A DNA stretch of 64,000 nt from Devosia sp. Lineage in GTDB: Bacteria > Pseudomonadota > Alphaproteobacteria > Rhizobiales > Devosiaceae. Within the stretch, counting starts at the first letter, position 1. Every line of letters starts with the position of its first letter. Positions 29,060 to 37,068 of the stretch are shown here, piece after piece. A program made the position numbers and the translations under genes. The notes below the pieces were generated by a model. That model was given only the letters and a program-made list of their open reading frames with translations, was not told the DNA's origin and did not search any database. The stretch is from positions 744,001 to 808,000 of the forward strand of contig NZ_JANQAH010000011.1 in NCBI RefSeq assembly GCF_024707125.1, read 5' to 3'.

Positions 29060-29206
29060 TCAATCGCCAGTGGTGGGGGACAGCGACTCGGTCACGCAGA
29101 GCGTCTTGTCGGTGAACGAGCAGTGATCGGGGGTGGCGGCGAAGGACGGGGCGGCAACGCCGGCAACCATGACAGTGGCGAGGATCAGAGCAAAAATCTT
29201 CTTCAT
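29060..29206 (-). CDS. Small secreted peptide, 48 residues, unknown function
   Basis: ATG at 29206 with GGAG 8 bases upstream, stop at 29060. MKKIFALILATVMVAGVAAP then SFAATPDHC: a textbook signal peptide of about 23 residues, leaving a mature peptide of about 25 residues with two Cys (PDHCSFTDKTLCVTESLSP) that could form a disulfide. I do not recognise a family. It stands alone in the gap between the AAA ATPase and the metE leader, with hairpins downstream that could end its message. The signal peptide, ribosome site and compact layout argue that it is real. Confidence 0.65.
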   Translation of the reverse strand: MKKIFALILATVMVAGVAAPSFAATPDHCSFTDKTLCVTESLSPTTGD

Positions 29207-29415
29207 TTGGTGTCTCCGTGTGTTGTGTTGACGAGAGACAAGCTAGGCCCCTGCACCTTTCCTCAAGATGGCCCCAAGGTGAAAGGAACGCGCGCCAGCA
29301 TGAACTCTCGGGCAAGGAAGCTGACCTGAAGGTTGCGCATGCTCCGGACAGGTCGGGCACCGCCACGGCGCCCGGAGCAAGCCATCCCAATTTTCCGCCT
29401 CACATCGCAAAATTC

Positions 29416-29435
29416 ATATAAAGACATCTTTATAT
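29416..29435. promoter_or_regulatory. Perfect 20-bp palindrome upstream of the metE leader
   Basis: ATATAAAGACATCTTTATAT reads as two 9-bp arms around CA. It lies just upstream of a -35-like TTGACT (29441-29446) and about 60 bp before the cobalamin riboswitch. The shape and the methionine gene downstream fit an ArsR-family S-adenosylhomocysteine regulator (SahR-like) site; that identity is inferred. Confidence 0.65.
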
Positions 29436-29477
29436 CCTTATTGACTTATGTCATCCGCTGCGCCATCCTCATCCTGT

Positions 29478-29640
29478 CCATGGTCCCCGCGAGGGGATAA
29501 CAGGGAATCCGGTGTGGCCCTGGTCTAGTCCGGAGCTGCCCCCGCAACTGTTGGCGGAGACGGGTGTTCAAAAGTCCACTGGCCCCAAGGGGTTGGGAAG
29601 GCGAATACCCGGTTCGATCCGCGAGCCAGGAGACCTACCA
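29478..29640 (+). promoter_or_regulatory. Cobalamin (B12) riboswitch upstream of metE
   Basis: The conserved core is plain: GGGAATCCGGTG (29503-29514), the CCGGAGCTGCCCCCGCAACTG segment (29530-29550), CCACTGG, GGGAAGGCG (29595-29603) and the B12 box GCCAGGAGACCTACC (29625-29639). Adenosylcobalamin binding would switch off the B12-independent methionine synthase metE. Between it and metE lie GGATCGGT (about 29673) and ACCGATCC (about 29758), which could pair as an expression platform. Confidence 0.93.
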
Positions 29641-29732
29641 TGGACGTGAATATTCCGCTTTCAGCCGATCGGGTGGATCGGTCAGAGGACATGTCGATGA
29701 GTTTTTCGCAGCACTTCCGAATGCGACGCTGA
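29640..29732 (+). CDS. Possible 30-codon leader reading frame directly after the B12 box
   Basis: ATG at 29640 overlaps the last base of the riboswitch B12 box region and reads MDVNIPLSADRVDRSEDMSM... to TGA at 29732. The AGGAG within the B12 box (29628-29632) would be its ribosome site, so ligand binding could hide it directly. It may be a regulatory upstream ORF or chance; composition gives no help. Confidence 0.3.
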   Translation: MDVNIPLSADRVDRSEDMSMSFSQHFRMRR

Positions 29733-29866
29733 CCGCGAGGTCAGCTCCCCCAAACCAACCGATCCGTCCGCACTGACTCAAGCCGGACGCAATCCCTCAT
29801 CCCAGCGCCTGAACCGCGCCGTGCATGCACGCGCCGGCTCGCGCCCCTGTCGCATTGGACCAAACC

Positions 29867-32119
29867 ATGACCCGTTCAGCCAATCTCGGTTTCCCCCGCG
29901 TCGGCCTCCACCGTGAACTCAAGAAGGCTCAGGAAAGCTATTGGAAGGGCGATATCGACGCCGCCGCTCTCCATGCCGTCGCCAAGGACCTGCGCGCCCG
30001 CCACTGGAAGCTGCAGCAGGACGCCGGCATCGAAGTCATCCCCTCGAACGATTTCGCCTATTACGACCACGTCCTCGACACGTCGGTCCTCGTCGGCGCC
30101 ATTCCGCCGCGCTTCGCCGATATCACCGACCCCGACCAGCTCTATTTCGGCATGGCCCGCGGTACCGCCGCAGCTCCGGCCATGGAGATGACCAAGTGGT
30201 TCGACACCAATTACCACTTCATCGTGCCCGAGCTGCACGCCGGCCAGACCTTTGCGCTCAATGCCGCAAAGCCGCTCGCCCATTACAATGAAGCCAAGGC
30301 CCTCGGCATCGACACCCGTCCGGTTATCGTCGGCCCCATTACCTTCCTCAGCCTCGCCAAGGCCAAGGACGAAGGCCTCGACACGCTCGACCTGATCGAC
30401 CAGCTGATCCCGGTCTATGCCGATCTCCTCCGTCAGCTCGCCGCTGCCGGCGCCCAGTGGGTGCAGATCGACGAGCCCGTCCTCGTCCTCGACCTCTCCG
30501 ACAAGCAGAAATCTGCCTTCAAGAAGGCTTATGCCACGCTCGGCAAGGCCGGCCCCAAACTGCTGCTCACCACCTATTTCGGCGCCCTGCTCGACAATAC
30601 CGAACTCGCCGCCACCCTGCCGGTTGCCGGTCTCCATATCGACCTCGTCCGCGCGCCCGAACAGCTCGATGCCGTGCTCGCCGTCCTCCCCGGCGACAAG
30701 GTTCTCTCGGTCGGCGTCGTCGATGGCCGCAATATCTGGCGCACCAATCTCGACACGGCCTTCAGCTTTGTCGCCCGCGCCTGGGACAAGCTCGGTCCGG
30801 ATCGTCTCGAAATCGCCCCCTCCTGCTCGCTGCTCCACAGCCCCGTCGATCTCGATGGCGAAACCAATCTCGATGCCGAACTGAAATCCTGGCTGGCCTT
30901 CGCCAAGCAGAAGCTGAACGAAATCGCCGCCCTGACCCTTGCCCAGAAGCAGGGCCGTGGCGCCGCCAAGCTCGCCTTCGACGCCTCGGCCGCTGCCGCT
31001 GCCGCCCACAAGGCCTCGCCGCGCATCCACAAGGCAGCAGTAAAGGCCCGCTCGGCCGAAGCGATCAATCTCGATCGCGTCTCGGGCTTCCTCGCCCGCC
31101 GCGACAAGCAGCGCGCCCGCTTCAACCTGCCTTCCTACCCCACCACCACCATCGGCTCCTTCCCCCAGACCAAGGAAGTCCGCGAGGCCCGCGCAGCCTA
31201 TAAGAAGGGCCTGCTCGATGCCGCCGGCTATGACGCCTTCCTCGAAAAGGAAACGGAAAACACCATCCGCATCCAGGAAGAGATCGGCCTCGACGTGCTC
31301 GTGCACGGCGAATTCGAACGCAATGACATGGTCGAATATTTTGGCGAACAGCTCGACGGTTTTGCCTTCACCAAAAACGGCTGGGTCCAGTCTTATGGCT
31401 CGCGCTGCGTCAAACCGCCTGTCATCTTCGGCGACGTGTCGCGTCCTTCGGCCATGACCGTGCGCTGGTCGGCTTTTGCCGCCTCGCTCACCGACAGGCC
31501 GATGAAGGGCATGCTCACCGGCCCGGTGACAATCCTGCAGTGGAGTTTTGTGCGCGTCGACCAGCCGCGTTCGGAAACCTGCCGCCAGATCGGCCTAGCC
31601 ATCCGCGATGAAGTGGTTGACCTCGAAAAGGCCGGGATCGGCATCATCCAGATCGATGAGCCGGCTTTGCGCGAAGGCCTGCCGCTGCGCCAGCGCGATT
31701 GGGACGCCTACCTGCGCTGGGCCGTCGACTGCTTCCGCCTCTCCGCTTCAGGCGTCGAGGACGACACGCAGATCCACACCCATATGTGCTATGCCGAATT
31801 CAACGACATCATGCCCGCCATCGCCGAGATGGATGCCGACGTGATCTCCATCGAAACCTCGCGCTCGGCCATGGAACTGCTCGAAGCCTTCCGCGACTTC
31901 AAGTACCCCAACGAAATCGGGCCGGGCGTCTGGGACATCCATTCCCCCCGCGTGCCGGATCAGGCCGATATGGAGGTCCTGATGCACAAGGCCGCCGAAG
32001 GCATTCCGGCCGACCAACTCTGGGTTAATCCGGACTGCGGCCTGAAAACCCGCGGCTGGCCGGAAGTGAAAGCTTCGCTGGTCAACCTCGTCAACGCCGC
32101 CAAGGCCCTGCGGGCCTAA
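29867..32119 (+). CDS. metE: 5-methyltetrahydropteroyltriglutamate--homocysteine S-methyltransferase (cobalamin-independent methionine synthase)
   Basis: 750 residues from the ATG at 29867 (MTRSANLGFPRVGLHRELKKA), matching the family length (~755). Two Meth_synt domains: the N-terminal folate-side domain and, after about residue 420, the catalytic half starting LPSYPTTTIGSFPQT. Zinc ligands are visible in QIHTHMCYAEF (His, Cys) and NPDCGLKTRGW (Cys). It makes methionine without B12 in the cytosol. Control by a cobalamin riboswitch implies that the cell also has the B12-dependent MetH, which takes over when the vitamin is present. Confidence 0.96.
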   Translation: MTRSANLGFPRVGLHRELKKAQESYWKGDIDAAALHAVAKDLRARHWKLQQDAGIEVIPSNDFAYYDHVLDTSVLVGAIPPRFADITDPDQLYFGMARGTAAAPAMEMTKWFDTNYHFIVPELHAGQTFALNAAKPLAHYNEAKALGIDTRPVIVGPITFLSLAKAKDEGLDTLDLIDQLIPVYADLLRQLAAAGAQWVQIDEPVLVLDLSDKQKSAFKKAYATLGKAGPKLLLTTYFGALLDNTELAATLPVAGLHIDLVRAPEQLDAVLAVLPGDKVLSVGVVDGRNIWRTNLDTAFSFVARAWDKLGPDRLEIAPSCSLLHSPVDLDGETNLDAELKSWLAFAKQKLNEIAALTLAQKQGRGAAKLAFDASAAAAAAHKASPRIHKAAVKARSAEAINLDRVSGFLARRDKQRARFNLPSYPTTTIGSFPQTKEVREARAAYKKGLLDAAGYDAFLEKETENTIRIQEEIGLDVLVHGEFERNDMVEYFGEQLDGFAFTKNGWVQSYGSRCVKPPVIFGDVSRPSAMTVRWSAFAASLTDRPMKGMLTGPVTILQWSFVRVDQPRSETCRQIGLAIRDEVVDLEKAGIGIIQIDEPALREGLPLRQRDWDAYLRWAVDCFRLSASGVEDDTQIHTHMCYAEFNDIMPAIAEMDADVISIETSRSAMELLEAFRDFKYPNEIGPGVWDIHSPRVPDQADMEVLMHKAAEGIPADQLWVNPDCGLKTRGWPEVKASLVNLVNAAKALRA

Positions 32120-32138
32120 AGCGACAAGCCAAACTACA

Positions 32139-32165
32139 GAGGCGGCCTCCGGGCCGCCTCTTTTG
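32139..32165 (+). terminator. Rho-independent terminator of metE
   Basis: GAGGCGGCC, loop TCCG, GGCCGCCTC and TTTTG, 19 bp after the metE stop. A strong 9-bp G+C stem with a U-run. Confidence 0.9.
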
Positions 32166-32187
32166 TTTCAACCAGCTTCTCGCCCAG

Positions 32188-32340
32188 TAGCCCTCATGCT
32201 GAGGTGCTTTGCACGGCAAAGCCTCGAAGCACGAGGGCGTGCCCCGATCTCCCGCCTGTCGTCGTTGCCGGGCTTGTCCCGGCAATCCATCTCGCTTCCG
32301 CTGGGGACCACCGGGACAAGCCCGCTGGTGACGACCAAAA
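32188..32340. repeat. Composite intergenic repeats between metE and prpC
   Basis: 32188-32243 repeats one arm of the 20294 element (TAGCCCTCATGCTGAGGTGC) with the inner hairpin GCTTTGCACGGCAAAGC. About 32268-32310 holds another palindrome, GCCGGGCTTGTCCCGGC with its partner GGGACAAGCCCG. No gene is seen in the 354-bp gap. Confidence 0.65.
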
Positions 32341-32377
32341 GTAATCTTACGATCATGGGCAAGCCACCATCTCCACT

Positions 32378-32455
32378 TTTCTGTCGACACATTGATGCCA
32401 TTTGGGGCAAAGTCTCCCGCAGATAGATCAAAATACAAAAATCTGTTGACAGAAA
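32378..32455. promoter_or_regulatory. Widely spaced inverted repeat upstream of prpC
   Basis: TTTCTGTCGACA (32378-32389) and TGTTGACAGAAA (32444-32455) match with one mismatch, 54 bp apart, with the right arm 18 bp before the prpC ATG. The layout fits two operator half-sites bound by one regulator with DNA looping, or two sites for a dimer. No regulator gene is adjacent. Confidence 0.45.
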
Positions 32456-32473
32456 CTGCCGGGAGAGCTCTGC

Positions 32474-33610
32474 ATGGCCGAATTCAAGCCCAAGAAATCC
32501 GTGGCCCTGTCGGGCGTCGTCGCCGGCAATACGGCGCTTTGTACCGTCGGTCGCAGCGGCAATGACCTGCACTATCGCGGCTACGATATCCTGGACCTGG
32601 CGCGCAATTGCGAATTTGAGGAAGTCGCCCATCTCCTCGTCCATGGCACGCTGCCCACTCGCCCCGAACTTGCCGCCTACAAGACCAAGCTGAAATCGCT
32701 CCGCGGCCTCCCCGCCGCCGTCCGCCAGTCGCTCGAACTTTTACCCGCCGCCACCCATCCCATGGATGTGCTGCGCTCAGGCGTTTCCGCCCTCGGCTGC
32801 ATCCTCCCCGAAAGCCACGACCACAACCATTCCGGCGCCCGCGACATTGCCGATCGGCTGATCGCCAGCCAGGGCTCCATGCTGCTCTACTGGTATCATT
32901 TCTCCCAGAACGGCCGCCGCATCGAGGTCGAAACCGAAGACGATTCCGTTGGCGGCCACTTCCTGCACCTGCTGCACGGCAAGGCGCCAAGCCCGAGCCA
33001 CGTAAAGGCCATGCACGTCTCGCTGATCCTTTACGCCGAGCACGAATTCAACGCGTCCACCTTCACCGCCCGCGTCATCGCCGGAACGGGTTCGGACATT
33101 TATTCCGCCCTTGCCGGTGCCATCGGCGCCCTGCGCGGCCCAAAGCATGGCGGCGCCAATGAAGTCGCCTTCGATATCCAGAAGCGCTACGCAACGCCCG
33201 ACGAAGCCGAGGCCGACATTCGCCAGCGCGTCGAAAACAAGGAAGTCATCATCGGCTTCGGTCACCCCGTCTACACGGTGTCCGATCCGCGCAACGAGGT
33301 CATCAAAACCGTCTCCGAAGAGCTGTCCAAAGAAGCTGGCTCGACCAAGATGTTCGACATCGCCGAGCGCATCGAATCCACGATGATGGATGCGAAAAAG
33401 ATGTTCCCCAATCTCGATTGGTTCAGCGCCGTCTCCTACCACGTCATGGGCGTGCCGACTTCCATGTTCACCCCGCTCTTCGTCATCGCGCGCACTTCGG
33501 GCTGGTCGGCCCATGTCATCGAGCAGCGCCAGGACAACAAGATCATCCGCCCTTCGGCCAACTATACCGGCCCCGACGATCTCAGCTTCGTGCCGATCGA
33601 TCAGCGCTAA
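32474..33610 (+). CDS. prpC: 2-methylcitrate synthase / citrate synthase II
   Basis: 378 residues, the short PrpC/CitZ form with no N-terminal extension. Catalytic His in GPKHGGANE, second His in GFGHPVY and Asp in [13 protein letters not shown] region near the C-terminus; the N-terminal [12 protein letters not shown] is typical of 2-methylcitrate synthases. It condenses propionyl-CoA with oxaloacetate. The pairing with prpB 18 bp downstream supports the methylcitrate cycle over a plain TCA role. prpD/acnD and the usual regulator gene are not next to it. Confidence 0.9.
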   Translation: MAEFKPKKSVALSGVVAGNTALCTVGRSGNDLHYRGYDILDLARNCEFEEVAHLLVHGTLPTRPELAAYKTKLKSLRGLPAAVRQSLELLPAATHPMDVLRSGVSALGCILPESHDHNHSGARDIADRLIASQGSMLLYWYHFSQNGRRIEVETEDDSVGGHFLHLLHGKAPSPSHVKAMHVSLILYAEHEFNASTFTARVIAGTGSDIYSALAGAIGALRGPKHGGANEVAFDIQKRYATPDEAEADIRQRVENKEVIIGFGHPVYTVSDPRNEVIKTVSEELSKEAGSTKMFDIAERIESTMMDAKKMFPNLDWFSAVSYHVMGVPTSMFTPLFVIARTSGWSAHVIEQRQDNKIIRPSANYTGPDDLSFVPIDQR

Positions 33611-33628
33611 ACCCAAGGATTTCTCGTC

Positions 33629-34546
33629 ATGCCCTATCTTCTCTCCTCGGACCTGCCGAACGAACCCGCTGGCCTGCGCTTCCGGTCGCTGATCGAGCGC
33701 GGCGGCATTTTGCGCCTGCCCGGCGCCCACAATGGCATGGCCTCGCTACAGGCCAAGGCGGCCGGCTTTGAAGCGCTCTATCTTTCGGGCGCTGCCATGA
33801 CCGCGTCCATGGGGCTGCCGGATCTTGGCATCATCACGGTCGATGAAGTTTCCTTCTTCATCAAGCAGGTGGCGCGCGCCTCCGGACTGCCGGTGCTGGT
33901 TGATGGCGATACCGGTTATGGCGAAGCGCTCAATGTCATGCACATGGTCCGCGCCTTTGAAGAGGCCGGCGCCGGTGCCGTGCATCTTGAAGACCAGTTG
34001 CTGCCCAAGAAGTGCGGCCACCTCAACGATAAAAAGCTGGCGACGGCCCACGACATGGCCGCCAAGGTCAACGCTGCGGCAAAGGCCCGCCGTCATCTCT
34101 ACATCGTTGCTCGCACCGATGCCGCCGCCAGCGAAGGCATGGACGGCGCCGTGGCTCGCGCGAAAATGTATATGGAAGCCGGCGCGGATGCGATTTTTCC
34201 AGAAGCGCTGAACACGGCCGAAATGTTCCGCGAATTCGCCCGCCGCATGCCCGGCGTGCCGCTCCTCGCCAACATGACCGAATTCGGCAAGACGCCCTTC
34301 TTCACCGCTTCCGAGTTTGAAGACATGGGCTACCGCATGGTCATCTGGCCGGTCTCATCCCTGCGCGTCGCCAACAAGGCCCAGGAAAAGCTCTACGCCA
34401 CTATCGCGGCGGACGGTTCGACCAAGGCCATGGTCCCCGAAATGCAGACCCGCGCCGAACTCTACGCCACGATTGGTCTGGCAGACTATGAGGCACTGGA
34501 TGCGTCTATTGTAGCGACGATTGTGCCCGAGCCGGTTGAGGGATAG
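33629..34546 (+). CDS. prpB: Methylisocitrate lyase
   Basis: 305 residues of the ICL/PEPM fold. Motifs: GAHNGMASLQAKAAGFEALYLSG at the N-terminus, VDGDTGYGEALNV (metal-binding Asp), HLEDQLLPKKCGHL with the KKCGH catalytic loop, and RTDAAASEG. It cleaves 2-methylisocitrate to pyruvate and succinate. AAGGA stands 8 bases before the ATG. It forms an operon with prpC. Confidence 0.94.
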   Translation: MPYLLSSDLPNEPAGLRFRSLIERGGILRLPGAHNGMASLQAKAAGFEALYLSGAAMTASMGLPDLGIITVDEVSFFIKQVARASGLPVLVDGDTGYGEALNVMHMVRAFEEAGAGAVHLEDQLLPKKCGHLNDKKLATAHDMAAKVNAAAKARRHLYIVARTDAAASEGMDGAVARAKMYMEAGADAIFPEALNTAEMFREFARRMPGVPLLANMTEFGKTPFFTASEFEDMGYRMVIWPVSSLRVANKAQEKLYATIAADGSTKAMVPEMQTRAELYATIGLADYEALDASIVATIVPEPVEG

Positions 34547-34570
34547 CACCACACTCACCACATCCTCGAT

Positions 34571-34638
34571 GTCACCCCGGCGCAGGCCGGGGCCCATCCT
34601 GAGATCTCGAGTTGGACCCCGGCCTGCGCCGGGGTGAC
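34571..34638. repeat. Long palindromic repeat, GTCACCCCGGCG family
   Basis: Arms GTCACCCCGGCGCAGGCCGG and CCGGCCTGCGCCGGGGTGAC pair perfectly over 20 bp around a GAGATCTCGAG centre. A close copy lies at 38886-38955. It lies after the convergently unpaired prpB end and upstream of queH. Confidence 0.8.
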
Positions 34639-34722
34639 AGCCTGTGTTTGTGAACGCAAGAGTGACGCCAGCACGCTCTGAAAAACTGGAAATCCTGCCC
34701 AGCTTTTGCTAATGACCCGCTC

Positions 34723-35388
34723 ATGAGCGAAGAATTCGAACGTCCCGTCCTGACGCCCCCCACCGGCGAGAAGAAAGTGCTGCTCCATTCCTGCTGCGCC
34801 CCCTGTTCGGGCGAGGTGATGGAGGCAATGCTGGCCTCGGGCGTCGAATATACGATCTTCTTCTACAATCCGAACATTCACCCCAAGCGCGAATATCTGC
34901 TGCGCAAGGACGAGAATGTCCGCTTTGCCGAGAAGAACAATGTGCCGTTCATCGACGCCGATTACGACCGCGACAACTGGTTCGCGCGCGCCAAAGGCAT
35001 GGAGCATGAGCCCGAGCGCGGCATCCGTTGCACCATGTGCTTCGACATGCGTTTCGAGCGCACCGCGCTCTACGCCCATGAACACGGTTTCCCGGTGATG
35101 ACGAGCTCGCTCGGCATTTCGCGCTGGAAGAACATGGCCCAGATCAACGAGAGCGGCAAACGCGCCGTCGCGCCTTATGAAGGCCTCTCCTACTGGGACT
35201 ACAACTGGCGCAAGGGTGGCGGCTCCGCCCGCATGATCGAGATTTCCAAGCGCGAAGAATTCTATCAGCAGGAATATTGCGGCTGCGTCTATTCGCTGCG
35301 CGATACCAACGAGCACCGCGTCTCGACCGGCCGCGAACGCATCGTCCTGGGCGAAAAATACTACGGCAAGGACACGACCTCCGAGTAA
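34723..35388 (+). CDS. queH: Epoxyqueuosine reductase QueH
   Basis: 221 residues of the DUF208/QueH family. The four cluster cysteines lie in [10 protein letters not shown] (adjacent Cys pair plus one) and RCTMCFDMR; a further pair is in [11 protein letters not shown]. It reduces epoxyqueuosine in tRNA to queuosine, the last step of the pathway, using a [4Fe-4S] cluster, and replaces the B12-dependent QueG. That fits the B12-sparing gene metE nearby, though the two are not co-regulated. It stands alone on the plus strand. Confidence 0.93.
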   Translation: MSEEFERPVLTPPTGEKKVLLHSCCAPCSGEVMEAMLASGVEYTIFFYNPNIHPKREYLLRKDENVRFAEKNNVPFIDADYDRDNWFARAKGMEHEPERGIRCTMCFDMRFERTALYAHEHGFPVMTSSLGISRWKNMAQINESGKRAVAPYEGLSYWDYNWRKGGGSARMIEISKREEFYQQEYCGCVYSLRDTNEHRVSTGRERIVLGEKYYGKDTTSE

Positions 35389-35409
35389 TCGGTTGCCCTC
35401 CCCAGGCGC

Positions 35410-36939
35410 CTAGCCGAAGGGCCGCCGCGCCTTTTCGAATGCGACCGCCCCGGTAAGCGCCTTGTCGAGCGCCCCGCGCCAGCCCCTGAGTTTGCGCTTG
35501 CGCAGGGCCGGTGCCATCCGCGGCAGAAACTCCTGGTGGAAGTCCCGCCGCGCCCCAAAACTATCCGCCTCGGGCCAGAGCCCGGTCTTCCACGCCGTCA
35601 GCCACGCCGCCCCCAGCGCCGTCACTTCGGGCACGCGTGTGCAATCGACCGGCAGGTCCAAAATATCGGCCAGGAACTGCATGGTCCAATCCGAGGCCAC
35701 CATGCCGCCATCGACGCGCAGCACCATGGCCTGCTCCAGTTTGAGATCGCGCCGCATCGCCTCGAACATGTCGCGCGATTGATACCCCACCGCCTCCAGT
35801 GCCGCCCGCACCAGCTCCGCCCTGCGGCTATTGCGCGTCAGGCCCACGAGCGTCCCACGCGCCTCATTGTCCCACCACGGCGCCCCAAGCCCTGAAAAGG
35901 CCGGCACGAGATAGACGTCTTCATCGGGATCGGAAACAGCCGCCAGCGCATCGGCCTCCGGCCAATCCCGAATGATCTCCAGGTCATCGCGCAGCCATTG
36001 CAGCGCCCCGCCAATGGTGAAGATGACCCCCTCAAGCGCATAGGTGGTCTTGCCGCCCAGGCGATAAGCCACCGTCGTCAGCAGCCGATGCCGGGATTTG
36101 ACGCAGATACTGCCCGTATTGAGCAGGGCGAAGCAGCTCGTCCCATAGGTCGATTTCGCCATGCCCGGCGCAAAACACCCCTGCCCGATCAGGGCCGCCT
36201 GCTGGTCCCCCACGACCCCATGGATGGGCACAGCGGCTCCGAGCACGCTCGGCTCCGTCAGCCCGAAATCATCAGCACTGTCCAAGACGCGCGGCAGCAT
36301 CGACGCTGGCACGTCGAAAAGCTCGATGAGATCCTCATGCCAGTCGCCGGACTTGAGATCATAAAACAGCGTCCGGCTGGCATTGGTGGCATCGGTCGCA
36401 TGCACCCTGCCCCCGGTCAGCCGCCAGATCAGCCAGCTGTCCACCGTACCAAAGGCCAGTTCGCCCCGCCGCGCCCGCTGCCGCGCGCCCTTCACATGGT
36501 CGAGGATCCACTTGACCTTGGGCGCCGAAAAATAGGGCGCCAGCATCAGCCCCGACCGGCGCCGCACCAGCTTGTCCGCTTCCGGCCGTTTCTCGCGCAG
36601 GCGCTGGCAGGTATCACCGGCCCGTATGTCCCGCCAGACGATCGCATTATGGATGGCCTTGCCGGTCTTGCGGTCCCAGACCACGGTGGTCTCGCGCTGA
36701 TTGGTAATGCTGATCCCGGCGAGATCTGCCGCCGTGATCCCCGCCTTGCGCAAGGCCGTCTTGCAGGCCCAGAGACAGGTCGCCCAGATTTCCTCGGGCA
36801 CATGCTCCACCCAGCCGGGCGCGGGCTGGTGCTGGGTGAAATCCATTCGCCCCATGCCCACGATATTCTGCGCGGCATCGAAAATCACGGCACGGCTAGA
36901 CGTCGGGCCCTGGTCGATGACCAGAATATAGGCTCCCAT
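35410..36939 (-). CDS. glpK: Glycerol kinase-like FGGY kinase
   Basis: 509 residues, full length for GlpK. GWVEHVPEEIWAT, TNQRETTVVWDRKTG, HNAIVWRDIRA and the second domain GALQWLRDDL, VPAFSGLGAPWWD, RVDGGMVASDW match glycerol kinase, with the catalytic Asp in the VVGDQQAALIGQ region. The first phosphate-binding loop reads DQGPTSSRA where almost all glycerol kinases have DQGTTSSRA: a Thr is replaced by Pro. It phosphorylates glycerol to glycerol 3-phosphate; whether the changed loop alters activity is open. No glpF, glpD or transporter gene is adjacent; a regulatory link is not visible. Confidence 0.88.
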   Translation of the reverse strand: MGAYILVIDQGPTSSRAVIFDAAQNIVGMGRMDFTQHQPAPGWVEHVPEEIWATCLWACKTALRKAGITAADLAGISITNQRETTVVWDRKTGKAIHNAIVWRDIRAGDTCQRLREKRPEADKLVRRRSGLMLAPYFSAPKVKWILDHVKGARQRARRGELAFGTVDSWLIWRLTGGRVHATDATNASRTLFYDLKSGDWHEDLIELFDVPASMLPRVLDSADDFGLTEPSVLGAAVPIHGVVGDQQAALIGQGCFAPGMAKSTYGTSCFALLNTGSICVKSRHRLLTTVAYRLGGKTTYALEGVIFTIGGALQWLRDDLEIIRDWPEADALAAVSDPDEDVYLVPAFSGLGAPWWDNEARGTLVGLTRNSRRAELVRAALEAVGYQSRDMFEAMRRDLKLEQAMVLRVDGGMVASDWTMQFLADILDLPVDCTRVPEVTALGAAWLTAWKTGLWPEADSFGARRDFHQEFLPRMAPALRKRKLRGWRGALDKALTGAVAFEKARRPFG

Positions 36940-37068
36940 GCCGCCCGTCCGCCCCTATACTTGCCCATCTCAAGTAGAGCGCCAAAAAACCACTTTGGGC
37001 AACAGCTTGATCTCGTGCTCAACGTCAGGAACTGCTAGATTTGATCGTCCCTGCGAAAGCACACGTTC

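Noticed and set aside
29564-29776. 70-codon frame overlapping the riboswitch
   Set aside because: It runs through the conserved B12 riboswitch core, so the RNA structure explains the sequence.
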